Source: Chaetomium olivaceum (taxonomy: Eukaryota; Ascomycota; Sordariomycetes; Sordariales; Chaetomiaceae). From it: a DNA stretch of 64,000 nt. The DNA lies in the NCBI GenBank assembly GCA_039881045.1, contig JAYWVB010000003.1, positions 310,001 through 374,000 of the forward strand, given 5' to 3'. The notes under the pieces were generated by a model. The model made no database searches and had not been told where the DNA came from. It saw nothing but the letters and a program-made list of their open reading frames with translations. This document shows positions 22,360 to 32,527 of this stretch, one piece after another. How positions within the stretch are numbered: position 1 is the first letter of the stretch; each line of letters begins with the position of its first letter. Position numbers and translations under genes: made by a program.

Positions 22360-23913
22360 TCAACAGAAGGTAGTCTGGTTTGATATCAAATCATATAGAG
22401 AACACCAATTGGATAGTGGTTCTCTGTCCACACCACTTCGGGGCCTCTTCCCTTCCCAGGTGAACTCAAAAACCCCACCAACGATAGCAACACCACCGTA
22501 CTGAGGTACCACCAAAGTGGTCATCTTCTTCACCTTAGTAAGCTCCTTTACGATCTCCTCCGGTGATATCGTAAATGCCGAACCTAGGTAGATGTTAGGC
22601 GCAACGGATTAGAGTGCCTAGGTGGGTAGGTATACACTTGAACGGCGGGAAGAACTTTTGGTCCCGTCGTACAACAACGTAGAGGTTCATGCTCGGGATC
22701 AGATCCGTCTGATAGTAGTCACCTGGCTGTCGCACAAACGTGATATCGCTTTCCATCGCCCGAAAAGACGCAGCTAGGGAGTCGGAAGAGTGGGTGATTA
22801 CGGTAGACCCATTTATCATCCCCAGGAGGTCTTGCAGACCCTTCGGCATCTCGCCAGCGTGAGAAGCATGGGTTTGGCTCGACAGAGTATTGAGCAGGCT
22901 TGATTGTTGTGCCATGCGCGGAGTACTCGGGGGATACCGGTCAACTAGAACCGTACCTTCGTTAGAGTATAACGGAACACTCCCGTTTAAGCAGGCCTAC
23001 CATCCAACGTGTCCGTGTCCAATCTTTGACGCTTTTCTGGCCGCACAGCTGTTTCGGCCATACCAGCCAAATCCGTGGAAGTGGTATCGAGCTGGCTTCT
23101 ACCCACGTCCGGGGACAGCATGGCGGGCGGCGCAACATCAGCGGGGGTGCCGGGGAACGTTGTAGGCGGCGGCAGTGGCGACGGCGGGGTATTTGCGAGT
23201 GTGTCGTCTGACCGCTCGCCGGACGCGGTGGAGTTCGAAATCGCCTGAGGTCGGCTCGGAAACACGACTGGCGGTAGCGAAACGGTAGAATCGGGATACG
23301 GACCCGGATGCTCGGTGTCATGTAGGTGCGATGTCAGGGTCTGACCGAGACTTGCCTGATTCGGTTGCGGGGCATTATGATTTCTGAAGGGATCGGTCAC
23401 GGTGTTGTGAAGGCATTGGCGATTGACGCAGGCCAGACTTCCAAATACCTGTTGTATTTCGGTATCGTTGGACAGTCGAACAAGTCTGGGATTCCGCGCA
23501 AGCCGATCTAAGACATTGACGAGATCTTCGATGTTGTGCCTCTTGCCCACATTGGCGCCGTTGTGCCGGGCTGGCCCATCAATTTGAGTTTCGTTCAAAT
23601 GCGCTGCGCAGCACTGAAGTGACAATTGTGATAGCTCGCCGCCAATGGTCTTGTCGGCCAAGGCGGGGAATAGATCGCTCATGTGGGTGGGTTGTGTTTG
23701 ACTAGACGGGAAGTGGGTGTCTGTAGTGGAGTTTGGGTGCGTTGATGATGGGGCTGAGGTCCCACTCAGCTCGTCAGCGCTCATGTTCTTTGCCGATGAG
23801 AACCGGGCAACGCATCTCCTCTTCGAGCTGGTACAGTTCTGACACGGGTCCTTCCGATCGCAGCGCGAATGCCTTCGAAAACAGTGTTCGCAGGATATAC
23901 GACTTTCCGCCAT
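22360..23913 (-). CDS. Zn2Cys6 DNA-binding protein with unknown C-terminal domain
   Basis: Three exons on the minus strand: 23913-23001, 22944-22636 and 22583-22360 (introns 56 and 52 bp, with CTAAC branch sites), 481 residues in frame without correction. The start at 23913 is chosen because MAESRISCEHC places the zinc cluster at the N-terminus, as usual; the frame is open further upstream. The cluster C-x2-C-x6-C-x5-C-x2-C-x6-C is CEHC-FRRHSR-C-DRKDP-C-QNC-TSSKRR-C. A Ser/Thr/Pro-rich middle with a helical segment (NIEDLVNVLDRLARNPRLVR) follows. The last exon encodes an ordered stretch with EEIVKELTKVKKMTTLVVPQ and a hydrophobic GGVAIVGGVFEFTW. No fungal_trans domain is visible. Probably a nuclear regulator; targets unknown. 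Confidence 0.72.
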
Positions 23914-24690
23914 GTTCAAAGACAAATAGACAGCGCAAGCGCCGATAGGAGAGGCAAGGAAGAGCTGACAGGGGGCGGAGACGGAGAGGGAATATTGGGG
24001 AGATATGGGGATGGAGAGCGGTGCATAGGGCAAAACGAAAGAAGCAAAGCCTGTACACAATATGGCTAGGACGGGTTAGTGCGAGCTGATCGACGCTTGA
24101 GCAAGCCTCATTACGAAGTACCATGCACTCATCACACAGTCGGTAGGCGTGCCTACGGTATGGAGGGTTTCGTTGTTTGGGTCACCAGCTCGCAGGTTTG
24201 CCGTGTGAAAGACGAGAGTACACTACGGGGGCTGGTGTTATGTCACCTGACGGTCCGCGAGCCAGCCCTGCCCCCAGACCTCCGGCAGTATGATGATCGC
24301 CTCACGGGGACGTCCGGCGGTGGTTCTCCGGGACGGGCGGCATGCCGACGTAATGCCAGTCACGTGACTTCGTGATCAGACACGCGCAGACCCTCCCAGA
24401 TTCGCGCCAAGACCCTCCTCTTCTGCACCACCGCGCCGCGTGCTTGGCTAATCTGGAGCGACCTGTCGTTTTACGACAGCCAAATCAGCAATCTTCTTGT
24501 TTTATTGTTCGTTGCCGCCTTCTCCGGGCATTCCTTAGATTAGTCGGCTACGCGTTGTGTTTTCCCGCCCACTGTTTGTGTTTCGCCCCGTCCGCGCAAC
24601 CAATCTACCGACAACCGACCCGCCAGCCAGCGAACGGCCGCCTCGATTAACCATCACTCCACCAGACCAACCGCCGACCTTCGGTATTAC
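23914..24690. other. Intergenic
   Basis: Upstream of the Zn2Cys6 gene. No supported gene; the several small ORFs on both strands lack family features. Confidence 0.5.
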
Positions 24691-25675
24691 ATGACTTTAA
24701 GCATGGATGCGCTATCCCTCGACTCCACGCTTTGGAGCATCTTCTGGCAACCGATATCCAAACTAACCTTGTTAGCCCCTGGCTCTTCTATCAGGCACGG
24801 CCTCAATCCGCTTCCAGGCTCTCGCGATCTTGCGAAGCTCATCAACATCTTAGCGTTCCGCCGACCCCGCGTTGCATCCTGGTGGCTGGGTATATTCCTC
24901 CCCGCTGCGGTTCCATCTGCGGCCGTGTAAGAAGCTGTGAGGTAAGACGCGGCCGCGTAAAGTGGGGTGTCGTGAGACCCAAGTAGGGTAGGTAGGGCGT
25001 GCTAGTGTAAGGCGTAGTGGTGTAAGGCGCGGTGGACGAGAGGGGCATCGCGTATGCCGGCGTGGTCGAGGTGTACGCCGGGGTAGCCCGCGGTCAAGGA
25101 CGCGGTTGCGTAATCTGTAGCATGAGCGGTCACGGCATACGTAGGTGCCGACAGATGCCAGAGGCCTTGTAGCCCGAGCTTTGTCGGGGTAGTATTCCTC
25201 TCCACAAGAACAGGGCAGCCAGCAGATCCTCCAACCGAGGGCCGCGTCGATGGGCTGGCCGGCGAGCATCGAGGCGTGGAATCCGACCTGGCAGATGTCG
25301 AAGGTCTTCTTGCATTCTGGGGGTTAACTGGAAAGATTGCAACAAACGTCAGCAATATTTGCATCCGAAGGGATGGGGAAAGGGGTTGACGATTTGCCAC
25401 GAAGCTCGCCGATTTGGGTAAATACAAGCAGTGGCAAGCTCCGCCGGCACTCCCTGTTCCTACGCGCCGCCAGCCATGCCGCTCACACCAACTGGGCCTT
25501 GTTGATGCCTGGTATGCTCTTGGGCTTCAGCTGGTGCGCTGGCGTACCGAAATGGGGCCTCTTTGCCAGACATTGTGGGAGCAGCGTCCAAGGTGAGTTG
25601 CACATGGAATGGGACTACAGGACGTTGTCTAAGCCGACCCCTTTCTTTGAGGCTGAGGTGCGTGTGGACTGTTGA
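24691..25675 (+). pseudogene. Possible hypothetical membrane-protein gene or remnant
   Basis: An ORF at 24691-24930 reads like coding sequence (two Met starts, then STLWSIFWQPISKLTLLAPG and INILAFRRPRVASWWLGIFL). A second region at about 25400-25590 gives a hydrophobic LRRHSLFLRAASHAAHTNWA and MPGMLLGFSWCAGVPKWG in one frame. I could not join them with convincing splice sites, and a GT/CG-rich degenerate repeat lies between (24930-25090). The opposite strand at 25150-25330 also offers a plausible peptide with GRIPRLDARRP- or FDICQVGFHASML-like readings. I leave this as unresolved, possibly decayed. Confidence 0.25.
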
Positions 25676-25978
25676 GTGGTTGACTGGACGCCACCGACAT
25701 CGACAAGGATTTCAGCCAACACCCGTCCGTCAACAGCGAGCCCATCCGACTAACAATGTAAATTGCTTCCCAAGGCACGTCATCAAGCATTCTCGGTTAG
25801 GTTTGGCTCAGTTATGAGCTCGCCAGCCATGGGGGCCAGTGACTACGGTCCTAAAATGTCTTCTTTCTATTCAGTTCGCAGCTTGGTACCACACTGAATC
25901 AGACATCTTAGCCAAGAAATATGCCTCTCGAACCACCAAGCGGCGGAATTCTGCTTGAGAAGACCGCGATTCTCCACC
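25676..25978. other. Intergenic
   Basis: Short 3' flank of the PNP_UDP gene. Nothing supported. Confidence 0.5.
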
Positions 25979-27053
25979 TCAGCTAAAGTTAAAAGTGGTT
26001 GGTCCCGAGAACGACATCCCAGTCTGTACGTTCTTTCCAGAGACTGGGCCGTTGAACACAAACTGCGTTAATTGTCGTGGGGTAGGCTCATAACCAGACT
26101 CAACCGGCGCGGCCACCGCAGGATTTTCAGCTGGGGCAACGAATATCTCGCGCAAGATGGCCTTCGCGTACGCCGCCGCCATCGCCGCGGCGTAGGGCTG
26201 CCACTCCTTATTCTTGCGCTCGTCTCCGTAGTCACACACACCCCGGATAACCCCAACCCGGATATGGTTCATCGTCCCAGCCGCCTCCATCTCCAGTCCG
26301 ATGAGGCCGTACATATCCCTAAGCTCGTCCCGCTTCCTCGCATCCCGCATCAACTTGTCACCCGAGCCGATGGGCCCATACCACACCCGAGTCCGCCGAG
26401 ACTCCGGCCGCCATTCGCGCTGAACCGGCCTCCCATCCACCCCGTATAGCACGTCTCTGTACTGGCCGGGATCGGCAAACGTGCCCGCGGCATGGCCCTT
26501 CTCCCTCATACTCTCATAATACGGCAGGAACGTCCCCGCCTCATGCGGCTCATCAGCCTTGATCTTCCCAATCGCCGCCCTCACAATCGCCTCCGTCGTC
26601 GCCAGCACATGCCCGGCCCGCAACAACTCTAACCCACCACCACCCGCCCCAAGCTCCTTACCCAACTCATACGCCACCACCGCCGGACTGCCCCCCTCGG
26701 GCAGCGCCACCAACACATCCCCCAACCGGATATCCCGCGGCGGGCTGCGCTCGAGGTGGGGCAAGCCCGCGGCGACGCCGACCAGCAGGCCGAACCACAG
26801 GTTTGGGAAGCATTTCTTCACTTGGCTGGCGAGGGCGGCGGCGGAGCCCGTGCCGTATTCGTGTCCGGCGGGGAGGGTGGCGAGGACGACGTTGTGGCCG
26901 CAGATGTCGCCTGCGTGGAAGAGGTAGTCGTCGCCGCGGTTGGTGGGAAGGAGCCTGGGTGGAGGTGGTCGAAGAGGTGCAAGGCGGCGCGGGCTTCGAT
27001 TTCGAGCGGGGCGAGCCAGGCGATGGTGTAGAGGGCGGGGTTGAGGGGGGCAT
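25979..27053 (-). CDS. PNP_UDP-domain effector with C-terminal amyloid-type motif
   Basis: Single-exon gene, about 358 residues, transcribed away from the NLR with a 337-bp shared promoter. The bulk is a nucleoside-phosphorylase-like (PNP_UDP) domain: YTIAWLAPLEIEARAAL at the start, GHNVVLATLPAGHEYGTGSA, WFGLLVGVAAGLP, DIRLGDVLVALP, GLIGLEMEAAGTMNHI and VGVIRGVCDYGDERKNKEW. The last two are the substrate-binding MEAAG and ICDYAD-type motifs of this superfamily, so the fold looks catalytically competent. A linker follows, then a 24-residue Gly/Ser/Asn-rich tail ending in FNFS. It closely resembles the N-terminus of the adjacent NLR. In fungi this family is found fused to or paired with NLRs; the reaction in vivo is not settled. 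Two one-base gaps in G runs (27045-27050 and 26945-26947) must be allowed; total length is then divisible by three. Confidence 0.85.
25985..26056 (-). other. C-terminal amyloid-signalling-type motif of the PNP_UDP protein
   Basis: The motif begins FNGPVSGKNVQTGMSFSG and ends PTTFNF, at the extreme C-terminus as expected for an effector-side motif. It aligns with the NLR N-terminal motif at 27412-27480, sharing the SGKNV core, the following Gly and a downstream S-x-S-G. Confidence 0.75.
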
Positions 27054-27390
27054 GGTTTTGGTTTGGGGGCTTTATGGGCGGTTTTAGTTCGTCACTACTA
27101 ATATTATTTCATAATTCATTCTAGTATAATTTCTATGGTCTTAGATATATTTATGATGGCTGAATTAGAGGTTGGAGGCCTTCCGGGAGCCTTGTTGGGC
27201 TCCAAGACCCAAAGCGGCTGCTTCTTCCTTTCCATTGGTCTCAGCTGAGCGCTTTCAGCTGCGCCCAAGTCCCAATACTTTGCGATGCTCCATCCGTTTT
27301 CATCATTTCAGCGTTCTTGAAAGGAAGAAACGAACAACCGCCATCGTTAGGTAATGAGCTTGTTCCGCAGATGGGTGTACAAAGTGCGGG
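27054..27390. promoter_or_regulatory. Shared divergent promoter of the PNP_UDP-NLR pair
   Basis: 337 bp separates the two start codons. Head-to-head orientation would allow co-expression of the effector and receptor. AT-rich at 27090-27160. No specific transcription-factor site is claimed. Confidence 0.5.
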
Positions 27391-29611
27391 ATGGACCAAC
27401 CGCCGACTACGTTTGGGTCAATCAGCGGCAAAAATGTCATAGCTGGGACGAGTGTTTCAGGGTCGTTGAACCTCACAATCAATAATACTTCAGGCAAGTT
27501 CCTTCCCAACTTTCCTTCTCCCCAACTCTTGTTCTTCCTTGAGCTGCAAATCTCACGCGTGTTAGACGGCGAACACCCCGCGCCTTGCTACTCGATCCCG
27601 TTCCCGCGTAACGAGAATGTTATTCACCGCACCGCCATCTCCGACCGGCTCGCCGCCCTTCTACCGCCGTCCCATGAATGCCACAGCGCCGCTCTCTGGG
27701 GTCTGGGTGGTTCTGGGTATGACGGTACCTGCCAGATAAATAGCATATGTAGTGATAGATGCTAACAATGAGCACTAGAAAAACCCAGATAGCTCTCGAC
27801 TATGCCTACCGCAGATGTTACAGTGATCCGGCTTGCTCCGTGTTCTGGGTACACGCCGACAGCGAGACCTCGTTCGCTCAGGATTACAGGTGCATTGCGA
27901 GGAAGCTGGGACTCCCAGAGAATCTTTCAGGCAAGGATTTGCTGATGGCAGTCCGCGCGAGGATCGAGGCAAACCGGTGCTGGCTCCTGGTCATCGACAA
28001 CGCGGACAATCTCCAACTGTTCGGTGTGCAAAACGTCCCAGGACCTGGGGATCAAGGTCAGAGGGAGGAGGCAATGCTCAATCTGTCCGAGTTTATCCCG
28101 CGAGGCCCCGTGGGAACGGTGCTGTGGACAAGCCGCGACAAAGGAATCGGCAACCTTGTCAGTGTGCAGCGGGCCATTGAAGTTGCCCGAATGACCGACG
28201 ACGAGGCTATGGAGCTACTCAAAACGGCTGGGGACATCGGCGACGGCGAATTGGACGGCGCGGCGGAGCTCCTTGCCGAGCTCGGCTGCCTCGCTCTCGC
28301 CTTGTCTCAAGCAGCGGCCTTCATGCGAAGAATGTCCATAACGATAAGGGAGTACTTATCGAAGATGGCGAGCCGCAAGAAGAGATGGAGGATGCTACAA
28401 AACTCTGCACATGACCCATACCGAAGGCAGGGCCTGACAAACAGCATTCTGGGGACGTGGGATATCTCAATGGAACAGATCCGGCAGGAAAACGAGATTG
28501 CGTTCGATATCCTGCACATGTTGGCCTTTTTGGATAATCAGAACATTCCGTTCGATATACTCTACCAGGCGGTCATTCTTCAGAATGAAAGAGTGACGGG
28601 CAACGCAAAAGGCTACGAAGATGGCAACGATGAAGACGACGGGGAGAATGCCCTCCAGGCCGCCGCCCGTCTACAAGAATTCTCGTTTGTGCACCTCCGC
28701 GCGTCCGAGGACAAGAGCCGGGTTTATGACATGCACAAGTTGGTGCAGGAAGCCGCTCTATACTCCTTGGCCAACAAGGACAGACAAAAAGACCGAGTGC
28801 GGTATTTGAAACTGGCGCTTCGGGTCATCGCCAACATATTCCCTGGATGTGGACAGGAGCACTGGGAGGAATGCAAAATATACGCGGTGCACGGAATTCG
28901 AGTGGCAAGATGGGCGAGTTTGTTTCAGGAGGATAACCATACATGGGCGCTTTTGATCAATTCATCGAACTGTATGTTCGATTCCAGGATATGCAAGGAG
29001 GAGTTGGTGGGCAAGGTGAATACAGCTAACAGGTACCACCGTGCCGCATCCAACGGTTGGGTGTTCTTTGCCGCGGTTTGCTGCGGACAGGGGAGGTACA
29101 AAGAAGCAGAGAAGATCTGTACTAAAGTCCTGGCAACGCAGGGTGATATTCTTGCAAAGAGGCACCCGGATACCATCCGAACTATGGCAATCCTCGCGGC
29201 GGCATATCACGAACAGAAGAGATACGAGGAGGCAGAGAAGATAGGAGTCGAAGTTTTAGAACTAGGGTGTGGTATTCTTGGTGAGAGGCACCCAGATACC
29301 ATCCAGATTATGGCGAACCTCGGGATGGCATATTGCGAATGGGGAGATATGAGGAGGCAGAGGAGATGGGGGTTAAAGCCCTCGCACTACAACGCGATAT
29401 CTTTGGCGAGAGACACCCAAATACTATCCGGTGCATGGTAAATTTGGCTTTCGTTTGGTATAAACAGAAGCATACGTCTGAGGCAGTGGCTATGATGGAG
29501 GAGTGTTCCGCCTTATTTCGCGAGGTTTTGGGGGCAGACCATGTGTTTACACGAACTTGTCTTGAGAGTTTAGAAAGGTGGAAGAAAGAACCGGTTTGTA
29601 TCGTACGTTAG
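27391..29611 (+). CDS. NLR-type receptor: amyloid motif + NB-ARC + TPR repeats
   Basis: STAND NTPase of the fungal NLR group, about 695 residues. Exons 27391-27493, 27566-27716, 27779-29611. Intron 1 is GC-AG (CAG/GCAAGT donor); intron 2 (62 bp) splits the P-loop. Residues 8-30 carry the amyloid-type motif. NB-ARC features are the Walker A GLGGSGKTQIALDYAY, Walker B CWLLVIDNADN, the sensor-type GTVLWTSRDKG, a GLPLA-like GCLALALSQAAAFMRR and an MHD-like MHKLVQEAA. Four 42-residue TPR units follow (about 29085-29590), three of them close to each other (HPDTIRTMA, HPDTIQIMA, HPNTIRCMV). The frame needs one more G in the run at 29341-29344, between units two and three. Ligand binding by the repeats is expected to trigger oligomerisation and templating of the partner's motif; this is family inference. 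Confidence 0.88.
27412..27480 (+). other. N-terminal amyloid-signalling-type motif of the NLR
   Basis: Begins FGSISGKNVIAGTSVSGS and ends LNLTI. It shares the SGKNV core and spacing with the effector's C-terminal motif. The N-terminal position on the receptor is as in known fungal receptor-effector pairs. Confidence 0.75.
29085..29592 (+). repeat. TPR-type 126-bp tandem repeats of the NLR
   Basis: Four 42-codon units. Units start near GRYKEAEKI, KRYEEAEKI, RYEEAEEMG and HTSEAVAMM; each carries a HPDTI-like helix (the last unit has DHVFTRT). DNA similarity is moderate, so the repeats are not recent identical copies. Confidence 0.85.
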
Positions 29612-30170
29612 TAGTTTTGTAGCTGCATATCTACTACTTTCTTTTGAAGGCGTTTACATCTTCTCAACATCACCTGCTTTGATATACTGACCTTTTTTGT
29701 TTTGGTCCGACGACATATTCTCGTTTTGTTTGCATTACGAATACACCTACTCGTTTTTGGGCCCACCCGTACAGAACTCTGCTGGGCAAAAACAGCTGAG
29801 TCCAAGTGTAAAAAACGAGACCAAAGTTACCCAGAAGCCTGAGGAAGCTCTTTTCACTCGACTTACATTTCTTTTAGGCGTTTTCTATTATTCAATTTTT
29901 ATTTATTTATTTGTATCTTCTTTTTATTGTTTTTCTCATGTCTCTTACACGGACTTGATTTCTTTTGGAGTTCGTCTTTTTTTTGGCTGAAAGGTGCCCG
30001 CTGCGGGTCCACTCACTCAGCGCTCCGAGGTAACGCTCGACGTAAACGGACCCACATCCAAAAATGTTGAGATGCACTCAGCTCCGTTCCTCAAGCAGCA
30101 GCTTCCCTTCCGTTCATGTTCCGCCCAGAATTGGTCACCACCATAATCGAACCCACAGCTCTGCACCACA
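29612..30170. other. Intergenic, AT-rich
   Basis: Distinctly AT-rich (T-rich at 29870-29985) spacer between the NLR and tsc13. No supported gene; the small ORFs are hydrophobic by composition only. Confidence 0.55.
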
Positions 30171-31180
30171 ATGGCGACCAAGCTGTCACTGAAGCTCAGC
30201 AACCGAGCACCGAAAAAGCCAATCCGGAAGCTGCCAGCCACGGTCGAGCTGCCGCACGATGCCACCATCGAGGACGCGAAGATGGTGATTGCCCGCCAGT
30301 CGGGCTTCACCGACTACAACCGCATCGGATTGTTTGACCCGGTGTCTAAGCAGAATCTTAAGAACAGGAGAGCCCTCGTCCGTGACGAGGCTGGCGTTAC
30401 CGCTGCTGGCGAGCTGGTCGTCAAGGACCTAGGTAAGCGCACCGCCATCTCTCCCTACCAGCACCATCATCAACCTGCTAACTTGGTGCAGGCCCCCAGG
30501 TCGCCTGGCGCACCGTCTTCGTCATCGAGTACTTTGGCCCGATCCTCTTCCACGCGCTCGTGCCCCTCGTCCGTCCGTACATCTACCTGATCCCGCCGTT
30601 CGCCTACAAGAGCGAGTCTGAGACGCCCATGACGCAGGTGCAATGGCTGCTGTTCGCCCTGTTCCACCTGCACTTCCTCAAGCGCGAGTTTGAGACCGTC
30701 TTCGTGCACAAGTTCTCGGCCAACACCATGCCGGCCCGCAACATCGTCCGCAACTCGGCCTTCTACTGGCTCATGGCCGGCCTGCTCTGCGCCCTCGACG
30801 TCTACGCCCCCGGCAACCTGTCGGCCCGCGACGAGCTGGTCCTGCTCGACTACGTGGGCCTGGCCCTGTTCGCCGTGGGGGAGACGTGCAACTGGATCGT
30901 GCACCAGCACCTGGCCAGCCTGCGCAAGCCCGGCGGCACCGAGAAGGGCATCCCGAACTGCATCGGCAGCAGCCTGGTGACGAGCCCGAACTACATGTTT
31001 GAGGTCCTGGCGTGGGTCGGCGTGATTTTGATCAGCCGCAGCTGGGCCGTCGTGCTGTTCATCTGCACGGGCATCATCTACATGCGCAGCTGGTCGCGCG
31101 GCAAGGAGAAGGCGCTGCGGAATGAGTTCGGCGACCGCTACAAGAAGAAGCGGTACACCATGCTGCCGGGGTTGATCTGA
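30171..31180 (+). CDS. tsc13: Very-long-chain enoyl-CoA reductase Tsc13
   Basis: ER membrane enzyme catalysing the last step of each very-long-chain fatty acid elongation cycle, reducing trans-2-enoyl-CoA with NADPH. Exons 30171-30432 and 30492-31180 (59-bp intron) give 316 residues, the expected size. An N-terminal ubiquitin-like region (residues 4-85) is typical of the family. The C-terminal steroid 5-alpha-reductase domain has several membrane spans. It contains HFLKREFETVFVHKFS (active-site Lys region) and GSSLVTSPNYMFEVLAWVGV, where the Tyr corresponds to the catalytic Tyr of yeast Tsc13. The C-terminus KKKRYTMLPGLI contains the Lys/Arg-rich ER tail. The call is firm. Confidence 0.95.
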
Positions 31181-31417
31181 GCGGTGGAAGTTGCTGGCTG
31201 GTGATGGATGGGGTCGAGGTGTACGATTGAATTGTATCGGATATGAGGTCTCCTGGCTGGGTGACCATCGGGGTGGTTATAGAACTAGAAACCGGAATTC
31301 AAAATAATCGTTAATTTACCTTCTGACCAACATGACAGTATTTTCGCATCTCATCTCATAAACCGTAACGATCTAGGGCGGTTTACATGTGATTTTCCTC
31401 CTCAATTCCCAACCCTT
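31181..31417. other. Convergent spacer
   Basis: Short 3' flank shared with the next, minus-strand gene. Nothing seen. Confidence 0.5.
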
Positions 31418-32527
31418 TCATCCTATCATACTTCGTTCCGCCGGCGGCGACGCAGGAAGCGGCACCATCTCCGGCCGAAGACCATTGCCCATCACTACAT
31501 CCCCTTCCCCATCCCTCTCTACATCTCGGTCACCGTTCCTGTGCCCCCCATCACCATCCCTACCCCCACTCCCCTCACCACCCTCCTCCCCGTCCCATTC
31601 ACTCCCACTCCCATCACTCCACCCCTCACTCCCATCCCCATCACTCCCCTCTCCTTCCCCCTCCCCATCACTCCCACTCCCCTCCGTCCCCACCAACCGC
31701 AGCGTCTCCTCCAAAATACAAAACTCCCTCTCCAACATCTCCGCCCAATTCTGCACGTTCCCAATCTCCTTCACCTTCCGCGCATGCGTCTCTGCCAGCC
31801 TGCCCAGGCGGGCGTTCTCCCGCGCCAGCGCGTCGGTCGCGCGCGCGACATCCCGCTCTTGCCGCTCGATCGCCGCGTTGTTGGCGTGCAGCTGGGCGGC
31901 GCGGCTGCCCAGCTCCCGGTCGAGTTGGTTGCCGATGGAGGCGAGGATGGCGTGGCGGGCTTGGGTGATTTCGGAGGGTTGCGGGGTTGTTTGGGATGGG
32001 GCGGGTGCTGCTGCGGAGGGGGGGTGTGGATTGTGGTGGTGGAGGTTGGGGTGGAGGTTGAGGTTGGGATTGGGGGGCAGGGTGGTGGCGGTGGTGGATG
32101 TTGCTGGTAAGGAGGTTGGCGGATGGGTGGCTGTTGTGGTGGTGGTGCTGGTGGTGTGGCGGGAGGTTGTGCTTGGGGCGGTGGTGGAGGTGGAGGCGAT
32201 GGTAGCTGCCCTGCTTGACGCCGGAGGAGAATGGATTCGAGGCGTAGTAGAGGTTGATACCGACACAGACACCGACGATGAAGCAACCGAGGGCGCGCTG
32301 GCGGGGTTGAAACTCCTTGATTTTCCCTTTGGCTTGCTGGTCGTGGACGACCCCGAGAGAAGAGACGAAAAGAGGCTGGCTGGCCTCGCGGAACCACTCG
32401 TCTGTGAATCGCTCGCAAACGTAGGCGACGACGCCGTCGCGGTGGTGTTGGTGACGGACGGCGCAGAGGGTTGGCCTCGGCTGATAGACGCCGGTGTTAG
32501 CCGGATTGGCGTAGTCGCGGACGGCAT
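31418..32527 (-). CDS. BLOC-1 subunit 1-like (GCN5L1/BLOS1) coiled-coil protein
   Basis: Single-exon gene, 369 residues. The N-terminal half is Ser/Thr/Pro-rich and probably disordered. The conserved part, residues about 190-280, is a coiled coil (ILASIGNQLDRELGSRAAQL, then NAAIERQERDVARATDALAR) ending in KVKEIGNVQNWAEMLEREFC. This resembles the KEIGDVENWA signature of BLOC1S1/Bls1, so the product is likely a subunit of the endosomal BLOC-1 complex. The C-terminus is an acidic Gly/Ser/Asp/Glu tail from a GGGGAG-type simple repeat. The family match rests on one motif plus the coiled coil, so an unrelated coiled-coil protein is possible. The call comes from sequence pattern; the role is inferred. 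Confidence 0.7.
   Translation of the reverse strand: MPSATTPIRLTPASISRGQPSAPSVTNTTATASSPTFASDSQTSGSARPASLFSSLLSGSSTTSKPKGKSRSFNPASAPSVASSSVSVSVSTSTTPRIHSPPASSRAATIASTSTTAPSTTSRHTTSTTTTTATHPPTSLPATSTTATTLPPNPNLNLHPNLHHHNPHPPSAAAPAPSQTTPQPSEITQARHAILASIGNQLDRELGSRAAQLHANNAAIERQERDVARATDALARENARLGRLAETHARKVKEIGNVQNWAEMLEREFCILEETLRLVGTEGSGSDGEGEGEGSDGDGSEGWSDGSGSEWDGEEGGEGSGGRDGDGGHRNGDRDVERDGEGDVVMGNGLRPEMVPLPASPPAERSMIG

Noticed and set aside
25130..25427. Minus-strand gene with FDICQVGFHASML-like peptide
   Set aside because: Competing open frames on both strands, no convincing splice partners or start; left inside an unresolved region.
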